A DNA stretch of 64,000 nt from Gracilaria domingensis (Eukaryota; Rhodophyta; Florideophyceae; Gracilariales; Gracilariaceae), in contig VCMS01000094.1 in the NCBI GenBank assembly GCA_022539475.1, forward strand, positions 1 to 64,000, given 5' to 3'. This document shows positions 41,094-51,452 of this stretch, in pieces. A program made the translations under genes and the position numbers. The notes under the pieces are model-generated. The model was given only the letters and a program-made list of their open reading frames with translations. It did not search any database and was not told where the DNA came from. The stretch's first letter is position 1; the number at the start of each line of letters is the position of its first letter.

Positions 41094-42334
41094 GCATTCG
41101 CCCACCCGTCGCCTCTTCTGCTGTGTGTATTGTCACCACGTCTTGTGCGCGTCAAAAAGCTTTTTATTCTTTGCTATGTTATGTACTCGTATGTCACTCA
41201 TCTACACTACACTTTTCGACTTGATACATGTACAGGTATAGTACTTGCCCAATATGCATCTTTACACATCTTTTGTCCAGAGTAAAAACTTGATGTGATA
41301 AAACACTTATTTAACTCAAACTTGTGGTACAATTAATTGCTTATGGTACTATGGATAACGGCGATACAGCTGCGCTTGTTCGGGAGATTGCAATTTTCTT
41401 GGGTTGCACTTTTTACTGACCACGTCATCGTATATCCAAGCATGCAAAACCAACAATCAGCGCCCGTCAACAAGCATCAAAGCGGTAGTTCCTAACTATC
41501 TTCCCCTGGGTTGATATAGAAACCGCCAACAAAATGCTGTCTCGAGGCGGACGCAAGAATACACGACTCGTTAGGACTGGCAGCCCCCACGACAGTCAGG
41601 GCGAGGGAATGTCCTCAATAAATAGATGGGGGCGTGGCGGACCTTTCTACGTAGAATAAGTTACATACTTTTAGACAAATGCTGCTGCGTTTAAGGATAT
41701 TCTTGGACGTGTACAGTAATCCGGTATGATCTTTGGCGAGCGCATCAATGAACGTACCGAATCCGGGGTTGCGAGAGCATGACGAAATACCGTGGCAAGC
41801 TCTCGCACCCTGTTCTCTATTTCAGGCGGGGAAGATGGTATGAGTGAAAAGTTGTGGACGCATTGATGATGCCCCCTTGACTGCTCCGTAACCGCTCGTT
41901 AAACGAGTTTCTGCGACAAAACTCCTGACCTTGACCATGTGGGCGCGTCGCACGCGCTTGCGTCACAACTCACGCACCTCACCACGGATCTGTTGCATAT
42001 CAGCGGTGGGCGCTGGTGGAGAAATCCCATCTCAGAACGGAGCATATCTCCCAAGGGTTTTCCGGAGTATGCCATCCATGAGCGACGAAGTAGTGTAAGA
42101 ACAATTGGTTAATGCGCCTTGTATCTCAGCGATCGTCCTCCAGTATGATCATCGGGGTGATGGGCCTCATTCTTGTCTTGTTGCATTGGGCTCTTTTAAC
42201 GATACATTACTTTGACAACACTCACATAGATTGTTGGCCTTTCTGATGAGAGAGAACTTTATCGAAAGTTCTACCTCACCCTAGGCATTAGTTAGAGCTT
42301 GTTGTCTGTATTAAAGAGAACGAAGAAGAAGAAC

Positions 42335-42407
42335 GCATCTTTACGTCATGTTGGGTAATTACAGAATACGGACCGTATTCTGTAATTACCCAACATGACG
42401 TAAAGAT
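42335..42407. repeat. 73-bp near-perfect palindrome
   Basis: Perfect 36-base arms (42335-42370 and 42372-42407) around a single A. Each arm holds a TTACGTCAT motif, similar to a bZIP/CREB-type binding site. Complementarity ends sharply outside (G opposite A). Nothing in the flanks looks like a target-site duplication. Confidence 0.95.
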
Positions 42408-43142
42408 GACATGATACACTGTTTGAAATATAATATTGCTTTGATCTACGCAGAAAATACACTTATTAAAGCCAATTTCTAGTACTTTCGCAATCCGACT
42501 TTCCTGCACGAACGTTGAAGTTGGCATCTCTCAATTGTATGCGACAACTGACAACGAAGTGCAAAATGAGCACAAGCACGTCTTTCTTTGTTACTCTAGC
42601 GCAATCACGAAGCAATCCGCGTTCACAATACTTTCCTTTCTTTTTCAGATATATTTTATGCAGACACCAAGCCGAAGTACTTACCGTGTCAAGTAAACAG
42701 TGGACCCAATTAAACTCCTGCTTTTCGATCATTTAAAACGCCTCGTAAAAGTTTCGGGCTCATCTTAAGATAAGACGAACCGTCCTTCTGTGTTTAGAGC
42801 TGTTGAAAACCTATTTTTAACAGGTGTTTCTTTTTCATTCCAAGTGTGGAACGAGAAAGTAATGCATTCGACGGTGACAGAAATCTCTCTTGTTTCGTAA
42901 AGAAGATATCAAGGGGAAGGTTTGGGAGTTCTAAAGTTAAGAATATAAACCTATCAAACTGTTACCCTTCTATATTTCCACCCGTAGAGAAGAAAAGATA
43001 TTTGTAACAAATCTTCTTGACGAAATTGGCTGACCATACAGAACATACTAAAGAAGAAGAAGAAGAAGAAAGAAATTGGCATTTAATGTTATTTTTGAAT
43101 GAATTTCGATTTTTTAACAAGACGTATGTGTAGGTTATTTTA

Positions 43143-43173
43143 CTGAAAAGGGATTCATTGCATCCCTTTTCAG
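43143..43173. repeat. Hairpin with 12-base arms
   Basis: Arms CTGAAAAGGGAT and its exact complement, 7-base loop. The flanks extend the pairing imperfectly (TTATTT...AAATAA). It could be a transcript 3' end structure or a small element remnant. Confidence 0.7.
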
Positions 43174-43749
43174 CAAATAAATTGATCATTCAAATATTTG
43201 CATGCATTTAAATGCAACGATGTAGAGATGAATACTTTCAAAGAGAAGAGCGCAGTCAAGTAGCCATTCATTCTATCTGAGATGATATCCAAACAGGATA
43301 TACGTGTCCCTCTTAAAGTTCAAACTTCAAGTCGTGACAGCCTGCGTCAAGACTTGTTCACATCTTGGCGCGTATTCCGAAATCTTGTACGACAACTTGG
43401 CAGGTACGCGCGTAAATCCTTACAGACAAATTCAGAGGTTGCGTATTCAACAAAAGGCCTTTCCGTAACGCTTACCCCCATGAGGCTATGGCAGATGAAT
43501 CCATGAGGCCATCCCACAAAAATTTTGGGCGGCATCTACGTAAAATTATACAGAATCTGTACCTTCGGTACCTCAAGATCGTTCCTCCGTTGTTACTAGT
43601 GCCACACGACCTGACTCCCGCGCTAAAGTCATGTTTCTGCGGGGCGTCCGTTTCTGCGCGCCCCATCTTTGTATGCTGTGCTTTTTAGGAGCGAACGCAT
43701 CTCGAGGTGAAAAGGTGGTACCGAGACTCAGAATTTTGTGGTTGTTTCT

Positions 43750-44661
43750 ATGATGCCCATGGATTCGAACGTAAACGCAAGCGAAGAGGTGAATGAACGC
43801 ACGCCTATAGTGGGGAGCAATGCTGACCGTTCGTACATGTCAACGACACCGGCGCAAGGCACATTCGCACCGCCGTTAGCGACGATGAGCGACATGTTCG
43901 GAACGAGTTCTCACGATGATGAAGAGGACAACAGCATCTGCTTCTCTACACCGCTCGAGTGGTTGTTCATAGCCAATACGTGCTTCATTGTGCCGGAAAA
44001 GCGGGCGGTGGTAGAGCTTTTCTTCGGCGGTTACCATGGCACCATCACGAAGCCGGGTTTCTACTGTCGCACTGGTATTGGGCTGGAACAACGTTGGATC
44101 AGCACAGACTTAGTGACGTTTGAATTAGGAGAAACTAAGGTTTTAGATGCTCGCGGAAACCCTGTGCTTATCTCAGGCATTGTAACGTACTACATTGAAA
44201 CTGCTAGAAGAGCAGCAATCGATGTCGACAATCCGCACAAATTCGTTCGAGATCAAGCTCCAGCAGTCTTGAAACGCATAGTGTCCAACTATCCGTACGA
44301 ATCACCTTCGGAAGAAACTGCAAGTCTACGCACTGAAACAACTGAAATCTCGAATCTGATGCGCGATGAGCTACAGATGAGATGCTCCGTGGCAGGCGTT
44401 CGCATTGTGGCGTTCAATATTAACGAACTGTCGTACGCGCCGGAGATTGCTCAGGCCATGCTGAAACGACAGCAGGCAGAGGCACTCATCTCTGCGAGAC
44501 GGGCGATTGTGCAGGGCGCGAAGGAAATCGCGGTGGACGCGGTGACGGAGGTGGGCGACCACATGCAGATGAGCGCCGAGAAGCGGTCGGACCTGCTGAG
44601 CAACCTGCTGGTGATTCTGGTGGGCGAGAAGGACGTGATGCCCACGCTGCAGATCTCGTAA
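43750..44661 (+). CDS. SPFH/band-7 domain protein, copy 2
   Basis: 303 residues from the ATG at 43750. After a variable N-terminal part of about 75 residues, rich in Ser, Thr, Asn and acids, comes an SPFH core about three-quarters identical by eye to the copy at 40296: LDARGNPVLISG, DQAPAVLKR, ELSYAPEIAQAMLKRQQAEAL, SNLLVILVGEKD. The DNA has ordinary composition, unlike copy 1, with a GC-richer last 150 bases. The pair is an old tandem duplication whose members differ in N-terminus and base composition. The two may form mixed oligomers; that is inference. The next gene (GT34) follows after about 290 bases on the same strand. Confidence 0.85.
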   Translation: MMPMDSNVNASEEVNERTPIVGSNADRSYMSTTPAQGTFAPPLATMSDMFGTSSHDDEEDNSICFSTPLEWLFIANTCFIVPEKRAVVELFFGGYHGTITKPGFYCRTGIGLEQRWISTDLVTFELGETKVLDARGNPVLISGIVTYYIETARRAAIDVDNPHKFVRDQAPAVLKRIVSNYPYESPSEETASLRTETTEISNLMRDELQMRCSVAGVRIVAFNINELSYAPEIAQAMLKRQQAEALISARRAIVQGAKEIAVDAVTEVGDHMQMSAEKRSDLLSNLLVILVGEKDVMPTLQIS

Positions 44662-44946
44662 TTTGAAGCCAATCATTTTGATAGAAGCATTCGCGCCCAA
44701 AACCAGGTGTTGTTTGAACACGTCTGCGAAAAGGCTTTGCATCCCTTGCACCGCGGCGCATGTTGCATGCTACATTATCGCTTACGTTTGGGACGGCTTA
44801 AACCGGTTTGAACTCGTCTGCTCAACCACTATGAGCGTCGTATTGCGCGTCTGCTAGACAGGGTCGATTCAGCTGCTGATCACAGCGTCACGAGCGCTCG
44901 ACTGGCTGGCTGACACTGTTGTTTGTCGTGCTGGAAGTTGGTGAAG

Positions 44947-46140
44947 ATGCCTTCTTCTTCAATGCGAACAAGCAAATGTATAATATTTCTAGCGGCGCTC
45001 GCGCTGTTCATTGCGTCCGATGTTCAATGTTCGCTTGCGTGTTCCGCGGCAAAGATTGCTCTTCTTCACCTCCATGATAATGCTCCCTTCTTCTCTGAGT
45101 TGGGATCGCTAACTCTCTCGAACAAGCAGCGATATGCCGCGCGACACGAATATGAGATGGTCTCACACACTCCGTCCAGCACGCACGGACTGTATCGACG
45201 CGTCAAATGTTCCGATCAGGGCGTGGTCAAGAGAGATAATGTGTGCTATGTGGAAGACAAGGCATTCCAAATCGATCAGAGAGCGCCGACGTTTGGAAAG
45301 ATCAAACTAGCGTTGTCCGCATGCGTTGGGAGAAAGGGGTACTGGTTGCTATGGTCAGACGCTGATGCAATGATTGTGAATCAGACGCTGCCTTTGACTC
45401 ACCTGATCGACGACAGATACGATCTAGCTATAACTGCGGACTGGCTCATGATCAATGCGGGCGTCATTCTTTTCAAATGTTCCAAGTGGACTGTTGGATT
45501 TCTCAAGCGCGTTTATGCGGCAAGGGAGTTTGATACCGCTCGCGCACTGGATCAAAGCGCGTTTCAACACTTTTTCAACTCTGAACCGGATATAAAACAG
45601 CATGTCAAATACATTCCAAAGTGGACGATGAATGTCTATACGGAGGAGTACAGACCTGGTGATTTCCTCCTTCACATGGCCGGAAAGCTGTACGAAGCGA
45701 CCGTACCAGGAGCGATAGCCGTTGCGCATCAGTTCGACATTCTATCTACCATGGATGACAGAGACGACATTGAAGCGTTCTTCCGAACCCAGTATTTGCT
45801 GGGCACGTACAGCGGTCAATGCATACAAGACACGAATGAAGCAAGGGATTCAGAGTGCAAACCACAGGATGACCGACGTCGCAGATTGAAGGAGGCATTG
45901 ATTCTGATGTCGTCGCCATCGCGATATCGACATGTGGCGCTGAGATACTACTGGATGCCCGACTGGAAGGATACGTACGACACGGAGGACTGGAATCGAA
46001 ACAGCGAGGCCTTTGACTCGCAAAAAGCGCTTTCAGCGGGACGCGACTACGATGAAGCGACCGAGCTGGCGGAATTGGGCGGCGCCGTGGAAGACGCAGA
46101 CGAACAACGCGAGGAGGACGTCTCTCACGACGAGCTTTGA
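44947..46140 (+). CDS. Glycosyltransferase family 34 (GMA12/MNN10 type)
   Basis: 397 residues from the ATG at 44947. The N-terminus is a signal peptide or anchor (CIIFLAALALFIA at about 11-23). The GT34 core follows: nucleotide-sugar binding motif WLLWSDADAMIVN with Asp138 and Asp140, preceded by KIKLALSAC, and further on GDFLLHMAGK with His243, a metal-binding position in the family. These enzymes add galactose, mannose or xylose to glycans or wall polysaccharides in the Golgi; the donor here cannot be told. The last 50 residues are acidic and low in complexity. An AATAAA overlaps the stop codon, so the 3' end may be very short. Confidence 0.85.
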   Translation: MPSSSMRTSKCIIFLAALALFIASDVQCSLACSAAKIALLHLHDNAPFFSELGSLTLSNKQRYAARHEYEMVSHTPSSTHGLYRRVKCSDQGVVKRDNVCYVEDKAFQIDQRAPTFGKIKLALSACVGRKGYWLLWSDADAMIVNQTLPLTHLIDDRYDLAITADWLMINAGVILFKCSKWTVGFLKRVYAAREFDTARALDQSAFQHFFNSEPDIKQHVKYIPKWTMNVYTEEYRPGDFLLHMAGKLYEATVPGAIAVAHQFDILSTMDDRDDIEAFFRTQYLLGTYSGQCIQDTNEARDSECKPQDDRRRRLKEALILMSSPSRYRHVALRYYWMPDWKDTYDTEDWNRNSEAFDSQKALSAGRDYDEATELAELGGAVEDADEQREEDVSHDEL

Positions 46141-46548
46141 ATAAAACGAGAAATTGTGCAACGTGGCGCGCGCGAACGGAGGCCAAGTGCTCCTGTGCCC
46201 GTTTTGCTTACAAATGGCGCGTCGAACCACGTCATCGCGGTGCGCGAACCGACACCCGGCCTGCAGCGATCGCTGCGAGTTACGATTGTGTTTTGTGTTC
46301 GCTCTTTTACTTGTGCGTCTTTGAAGGATTCTACCTGTACACATGTCACGGGTTTGTCAGTCCAACGTCTTCGATCTCGCTTCCCGCCGACGCCGTTCAA
46401 AAGCTTTCTCACGTCTTCAGTGCGTTGCGCCACGCCCTTTGGTGCCCGCCATCGTGTGTGTGAGTGTGTGTGTGTGTGAACTGCTTTCAAAACGCTTGCT
46501 TCGCCTTGTTTGCAGAGACGATTGGTAGCAGTGCTTGACGCGCGTGCG
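46141..46548. other. Spacer between GT34 and Hint genes
   Basis: Holds a GT dinucleotide repeat near 46456-46478 and the probable promoter of the Hint gene. No coding sequence recognised. Confidence 0.5.
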
Positions 46549-47586
46549 ATGAAGCGTGTTGCCGTCTTTGTCGCGTTTGCGTTGGTGGCGCTTGTGCGCG
46601 CGAGTTTCACTTTGGATAACCTGGATGATGTGTCTCTTACACGCCGCCAAGTCGCGGGTCCCTTCTGCCCGGAGAAGATAGAATTCAACACGGAAAGCAA
46701 TGAAATCCGCGCAGGTGACATTCAGATGGAGGATAAGGATTGTGAGGGAGACGGTGTCATTACTATCACACCGTTCGGAGCGTCCGTCCCGACGAATGCA
46801 TCCGCCGCTGTCAGGTACTTTTCGAGTCGCAGTAGGGACGTGGGAACATTTCTCGTTGGCTCACTCAACGGCGGTAATATTGTATGTGAGGCGTATAATC
46901 TTACTGACGGCGATGAGCTTATCTTCTTGAGGCCCAATGACGATGTTGACGATGTTGAATGGGAGAATGTTTTTGGTAGAGAGACGCCGCTTTCTAGAGA
47001 TGACGATGATGACTTTGAATTGGACGATGATGACAACTACCTTATTGTGTCTGATCGATGCTTCTTCTCTGAGACCGGTCTCACAGATCGTGTGTGTTTC
47101 CCCGCTGATGCACAGGTTCGTCTGCAGGATGGATCAGTGCGCCGAATGGACCAGCTAAGCATCGTTGACAATGTACAGGTTTCGCAAAACTCTTTCTCGT
47201 CGTTGTTTGCATGGACGCATGCTGATGCGTACACCAAGTACCGATTTGTAGAACTGGTGACGGAGGGCGGCTCAATCGCGCTCACTCCCTCGCATTACAT
47301 CTACGCAGACGGCGTGGTAATCGCAGCCGGGAAGGTCAAGACTGGAATGCAACTTAGATCGAGCGATGGATCGTCTCAAACTGTTGTTGAGAAGAAGTGG
47401 GTGTGGAAAACTGGGTTGTACAACCCGCAAACTATCAACGGCGATATCGTTGTGAATGACTTTGTGGTGACGACGTACACCACAGCCGTGGAACCTAGCA
47501 TGGCGCACGCGCTGCTTGCTCCGGTTCGGGCGGCGTTCTCCGCGGTGAGCAATGTGTTTGCCGTCTCGCAGAAGAGCGGGTTGTGA
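46549..47586 (+). CDS. Secreted protein with C-terminal Hedgehog-type Hint (Hog) domain
   Basis: 345 residues from the ATG at 46549. A signal peptide (VFVAFALVALVRA) is followed by an N-terminal domain of about 160 residues with paired cysteines and a very acidic Asp-rich segment. From residue 183 comes a Hint module: Cys183 in VCFPADAQV, the T-x-x-H motif at Thr246-His249 (LTPSHYI), and a C-terminal block NGDIVVNDFVVTTYT followed by AHALLAP-R that matches the end of Hedgehog Hog domains. In this family the cysteine attacks the preceding peptide bond and splits the protein; in animals cholesterol is then attached. No Hedgehog signalling domain is present. Here the released N-terminal part would be a secreted acidic protein. 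The ligand joined, if any, is unknown. Confidence 0.85.
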   Translation: MKRVAVFVAFALVALVRASFTLDNLDDVSLTRRQVAGPFCPEKIEFNTESNEIRAGDIQMEDKDCEGDGVITITPFGASVPTNASAAVRYFSSRSRDVGTFLVGSLNGGNIVCEAYNLTDGDELIFLRPNDDVDDVEWENVFGRETPLSRDDDDDFELDDDDNYLIVSDRCFFSETGLTDRVCFPADAQVRLQDGSVRRMDQLSIVDNVQVSQNSFSSLFAWTHADAYTKYRFVELVTEGGSIALTPSHYIYADGVVIAAGKVKTGMQLRSSDGSSQTVVEKKWVWKTGLYNPQTINGDIVVNDFVVTTYTTAVEPSMAHALLAPVRAAFSAVSNVFAVSQKSGL

Positions 47587-48210
47587 GGAGTTTGCTATTA
47601 AGCGCATAATGAATGTATAGGGGTGTTTTTTTCGCCTTGGTTGGCTACCCTCGGTGTAGCAAAATGCTACTAGCTGTTGAGTAAAGAATAGCCTCGTTGC
47701 GGCCTCGATGCGGTGCATCTTGTCCGCCGCGATGCTGTGAGTCACAGCCCGTGACATCATGTCAGTTCACGTGACGGTGAGGAGCAACGGCCGGCACGTC
47801 GCGCCGAAACGGGCGGAAACGGCAAATCAAAACGCGAGATGCTCTTTTTCTGGTTCGACAAACTGTTTACCTGAAGATATTGGCGCACAGCCGAATCTGG
47901 CGTTCAGTGATGTCAACAACCCCCCGCTGACTTTGCCCGTCCCGTTTCGGGCTCTCCCACGTTCAACTTCCCACCCGTTCACGTTGAACGATTTTGTCAA
48001 TGTTTTAAACCCTCGATACTCACGTCAACTGCCCAACGTCTCGAGAGTTTGTCTGCTTATAGCGAGTTGCGGAAGTTGCCCTTCGTCTCAAAACGTTGTG
48101 AGGCATTTCGGAGGTAAACAGAGGCCAAACTCTGATTCGCGAAAACAGCTCTTTCTTCTTCAACAACAACGTCTCGCAAGTAATACAGTCGATTCGAAAA
48201 CCGCTCCGCA
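47587..48210. other. Spacer with a doubtful open frame
   Basis: An open frame of 155 codons at 47759-48226 overlaps the next small gene in another frame and shows no domain. I treat it as probable leader or promoter sequence. Confidence 0.4.
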
Positions 48211-48504
48211 ATGGGTTCTGTCCTAAGTCGTCACCGTTATACACCGCTCGCGAATGAAGAGTCTGGATGCGATATCTTAAACTATGAACACCCAGTCGAA
48301 GCGACGCTTCCCTCTTCGACTGAAGAAACGTTTGGCGCGCAGTCTTTGCAACATATTATTCAACCAAGTCGTTCCGAAATTTCTGCCAAACATGCTACTC
48401 TCATGTGTCAGTTGACTAAGCCATGTTCTGAACCAGTGCAAGTGTTTTCAACTCCCGTGCAACAAAAAGATGTCCAACATGCCGTCGTAGTGAATGAGTC
48501 GTAG
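48211..48504 (+). CDS. Small protein with N-myristoylation motif, unknown
   Basis: 97 residues from an ATG at 48211 in a good context (CGCAATGGG). The start MGSVLSRHR fits the N-myristoylation pattern (Gly2, Ser6) followed by basic residues, which would hold the protein at a membrane. The rest is Ser/Thr/Gln-rich and probably disordered. No family recognised; it could also be a chance frame. Confidence 0.4.
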   Translation: MGSVLSRHRYTPLANEESGCDILNYEHPVEATLPSSTEETFGAQSLQHIIQPSRSEISAKHATLMCQLTKPCSEPVQVFSTPVQQKDVQHAVVVNES

Positions 48505-51452
48505 AGATTTGTTGTTTCTTCCTTCTTTTGTGGTTTGGCTCATTGGAATGTGGAACCGATTTCCTTCGCTTGCGTACTCTTGAGATTGGCCTCTAATTTT
48601 GCAACTCTTCCCGAGTGCTGTCCGATGTTTTGTAGCTTAAAACAGCTCTATCTCCGGCTGCTTTAAACTTTCTAGTACAAGAATGGGCTGAAACTTCAGC
48701 AACCAATGTACTGGCTATCATCGCAGGAGAAACTGCTATCGTCGCGCATCAAGTGTATCATTAATAGTTTTCCATGCGCACGCCGAACGTTGTTGAACAC
48801 CCAGGTGTAACTTTTCCCGACTACCTGTCTCATTCCGATGTACACTTGCTTTGCCTCGCAAACGTCACAATGGTAAATACTATTTACTAAATAGTGTGGA
48901 GTTCCATGCATCGATATCGTACCGAAGTATTTCACGGTGGAACACATACTGTACCTTTCACATGTATGTATTCAGATGCCCCTATCAGTTTCGGCCCAAT
49001 TCCCTGACATTCTACTACACGTATATGCTTTGCTGCATTCCATATGAGTATTCTTTGAGTTGTCCCAGGAAAGCTGCTGAAAATAAATGGCTGTGGAATG
49101 TGCCTCTCTTCTGGGCAGTCCTGCGAATACTTGTTACAAAACCAAATCTTAATGTGCTCACCCCGTTTGTGGGGCAAAGGCGGTGAAGAGTTGAGATTCT
49201 CAACTTGAGAAGGATGCGCCAGTTGTTCCTTGACAGCCGATGCGGTAGTTCGGACCGCGGCGACAGTTGAAACTGTCGGGTGGGGTTCGAAATATAAGCG
49301 TGCCTTTGAACAACGCAGCGCCAGTCTCTGCAACGCAGAGTCTGCGTATTGGCTGCTGCTCATTTCCGCTTTCCGTCTGTCCCTTTTGTGGAACTGGAAA
49401 TAGAAGACTTTGATGATGAATACTTAGTATCATCAGAGTTATCGGAGAAGCGAATGAGAACGGTATTAGTGCTCATGCAGACTCAGCCGGCCGCTCTTTT
49501 GTACTGAAGCATCTCTTTTACCCTGTTAGTGCTGCGGCGATGGTTATAGTCCTTTGATCGCCGAAAGTACCCCAAGGACTCATGTGACCCATCGACAATG
49601 GCAAGCACATGCACCTGAAGATTAGTAGACTTTTACGATCGTAACGGGCGATGGAGTGAAAGGCTCTTTTTCACCAATCATATTCAAAGGAGCATGACGT
49701 GCTCCAGACCGTACGTAATCTGAGCTCCACCTCATGACGGGGTGATTGTCTTGAAGAGGGACTCAACCGCAGAGCCGGCTACCAAAATGTCGTTACCAAC
49801 TGCTAGCTCGGCGTTGACTATGGATACTCCTACTTCATGCGACAATTTTTATGCTTCGATTGATACGTTAATGTCATTGCCGGAGCAAATACCACATGAT
49901 CAGTGCGAATGCCCACTATTGAGAACGAATGAAACGTATCCGCTATGAGACGTACATCGTGAATCACGATTCGTGATGATCATGTCCCAAAGCAAAACGT
50001 GAAAAAATGACAGCGAAAACGCAGTACGGTTGTACGATGCTAAGAAGAGGAAACATAGAATAGATGTTTCAATTGACTGATATGTTAAGAGTTTGGCAAT
50101 AAGAATTGGTGTTACACTTGACTGTATCAGTGTGTGGCGACCCATTGAAGTTGTCAGCAGTCAGCCTTGAATGCAGATGCCATGCCCAAGGGCATGAGGA
50201 CAAGTACAAGGACCCAGCCATGGGCTTCGTAAACATGTAATGGCTACAGATCGCAATTGAGAGATAGCGACGAGCCAAGCCTTGTGCTGAACCTAGTCCT
50301 TCCGTGTTGCACCGCCTTGCAGATACTGCCCTACGAAAGAATGACAGACAACAGTTTGCGTCCCGTCACAACGGTGCATCTTTCCGCGCAGCTTTTGGAT
50401 ATGAGTGTTGCCTGAACACCGCCAAACAAGAAGTTCGTGAACCTGTTCAAAAGTTGTTTAAGTGGTTGTGGCGAAACTAACAGGTTGAGATAATGCTTCG
50501 CATGGTTCTTACAGGCGCTGAAATCAGTCTCACCTCGTATGGGGCCATAGTTACTGCCACGCTGACTACTTTTTAAGTTGTAACTCAATATATCCAAAGA
50601 CGGGGTCTGTATTCAACTCAACACCTGGAGTATCAGTGCATGGCCACCATGATGGTGAAGATTGTTACCGTCATGATGACAATAACGACCTTTAGTCAAC
50701 ACAGTCATGCTGAAGGATGTTACAGGTCGAGGTGGGCATATCTTGGACTGGTCATCCGGACAGGAACAGCAGCTTTAGGCGGTAGTGCAGTAGCGACAGA
50801 ACACTTTCAATCACACCATCAAAGTACTCGAATCGCGCGAAGACCTAAACAGTCTGTGACGCAAGAAAAGAAAGGAATCCAGTGCGTGAGTAAGACCGAA
50901 GCAGCCCGACACGACCGTCTTGATCAAGAATTGCCTTTGTTCGTCCTGATGAAGATCTATTCAAGTTCCACCTTCGCGCCCGCTCAATGAGACTCGGTCT
51001 TACTCAGAGGGACTATGTGGAGCAAAAAGACGCCTCTGTATCATTCAAAACCATGCCTACTCGCGGCAGTTCATTCTCAAAGATGTTAAGACTCTTCGGT
51101 ATATTACGCACCTGGACAAAACGGAACCTGGATCTGTTTCGACTTGTGTTCGAGGTGTACTTCTCTAGCTCTAGGGCCGGCGCCACCTCTACGTGTAGCG
51201 GCGCCGGTGATCAAGATCTTCGCGAGTAGTTGTCGCCCGTCCCGATTGTTTCGTTCCATTTTGCAATATTCGTTCGCATTCTTTCGCTTTAGCCAGCCGT
51301 TATTCCGCTGGGGAGATTGGCCAAACTGGTACAAACCTTTCTGACACCGAATGAAAAAAGACGTGACACTACGTAGTGGTTTACAAAACAGTTCGAAAGC
51401 CACCAGAACTTGCGGTTAATTTCTGAGCAGCGCCATATCGTGACAAACCCGA
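48505..51452. other. Long stretch without a confident gene
   Basis: Short open frames only, none with a domain. It holds small inverted repeats at 49261-49278 and 51177-51207. The part 51050-51450 lies at the 3' side of the minus-strand hydrolase gene. Confidence 0.45.
51177..51207. repeat. GC-rich nested palindrome
   Basis: Outer arms CCGGCGCC and GGCGCCGG with an inner CTAC-GT-GTAG pair. It lies 245 bases beyond the end of the minus-strand hydrolase gene and may fold in its 3' region. Confidence 0.55.

Larger units (their letters stand above)
37860..41100. other. GC-rich island with sharp edges
   Basis: Base composition changes abruptly near 37860. In 38521-38580 only 6 of 60 bases are A or T, while in 41281-41340 only 16 of 60 are G or C. 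GCC/CCG trinucleotide runs are common. The island covers the hydrolase pseudogene, the GNAAP protein and most of the first SPFH gene. Confidence 0.9.
41094..43749. other. Stretch between the two SPFH genes, no clear gene
   Basis: AT-richer DNA with stops in all frames. It holds two strong hairpins (42335-42407 and 43143-43173) and a GAA/AAG microsatellite near 43053-43071. No recognisable coding sequence, tRNA or element remnant was seen. Confidence 0.5.

Noticed and set aside
47759-48226. 155-codon open frame upstream of the myristoylated small protein
   Set aside because: No domain, and it overlaps another frame with a better start context; could not be supported as a gene.
49261-49278. 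Perfect 8-base inverted repeat with 2-base loop
   Set aside because: Short, isolated, and expected by chance in a window of this length.
50640-51229. Open frames as remnants of a copia-like element
   Set aside because: A few short strings looked suggestive, but no reverse transcriptase, integrase or zinc-knuckle motif could be found.
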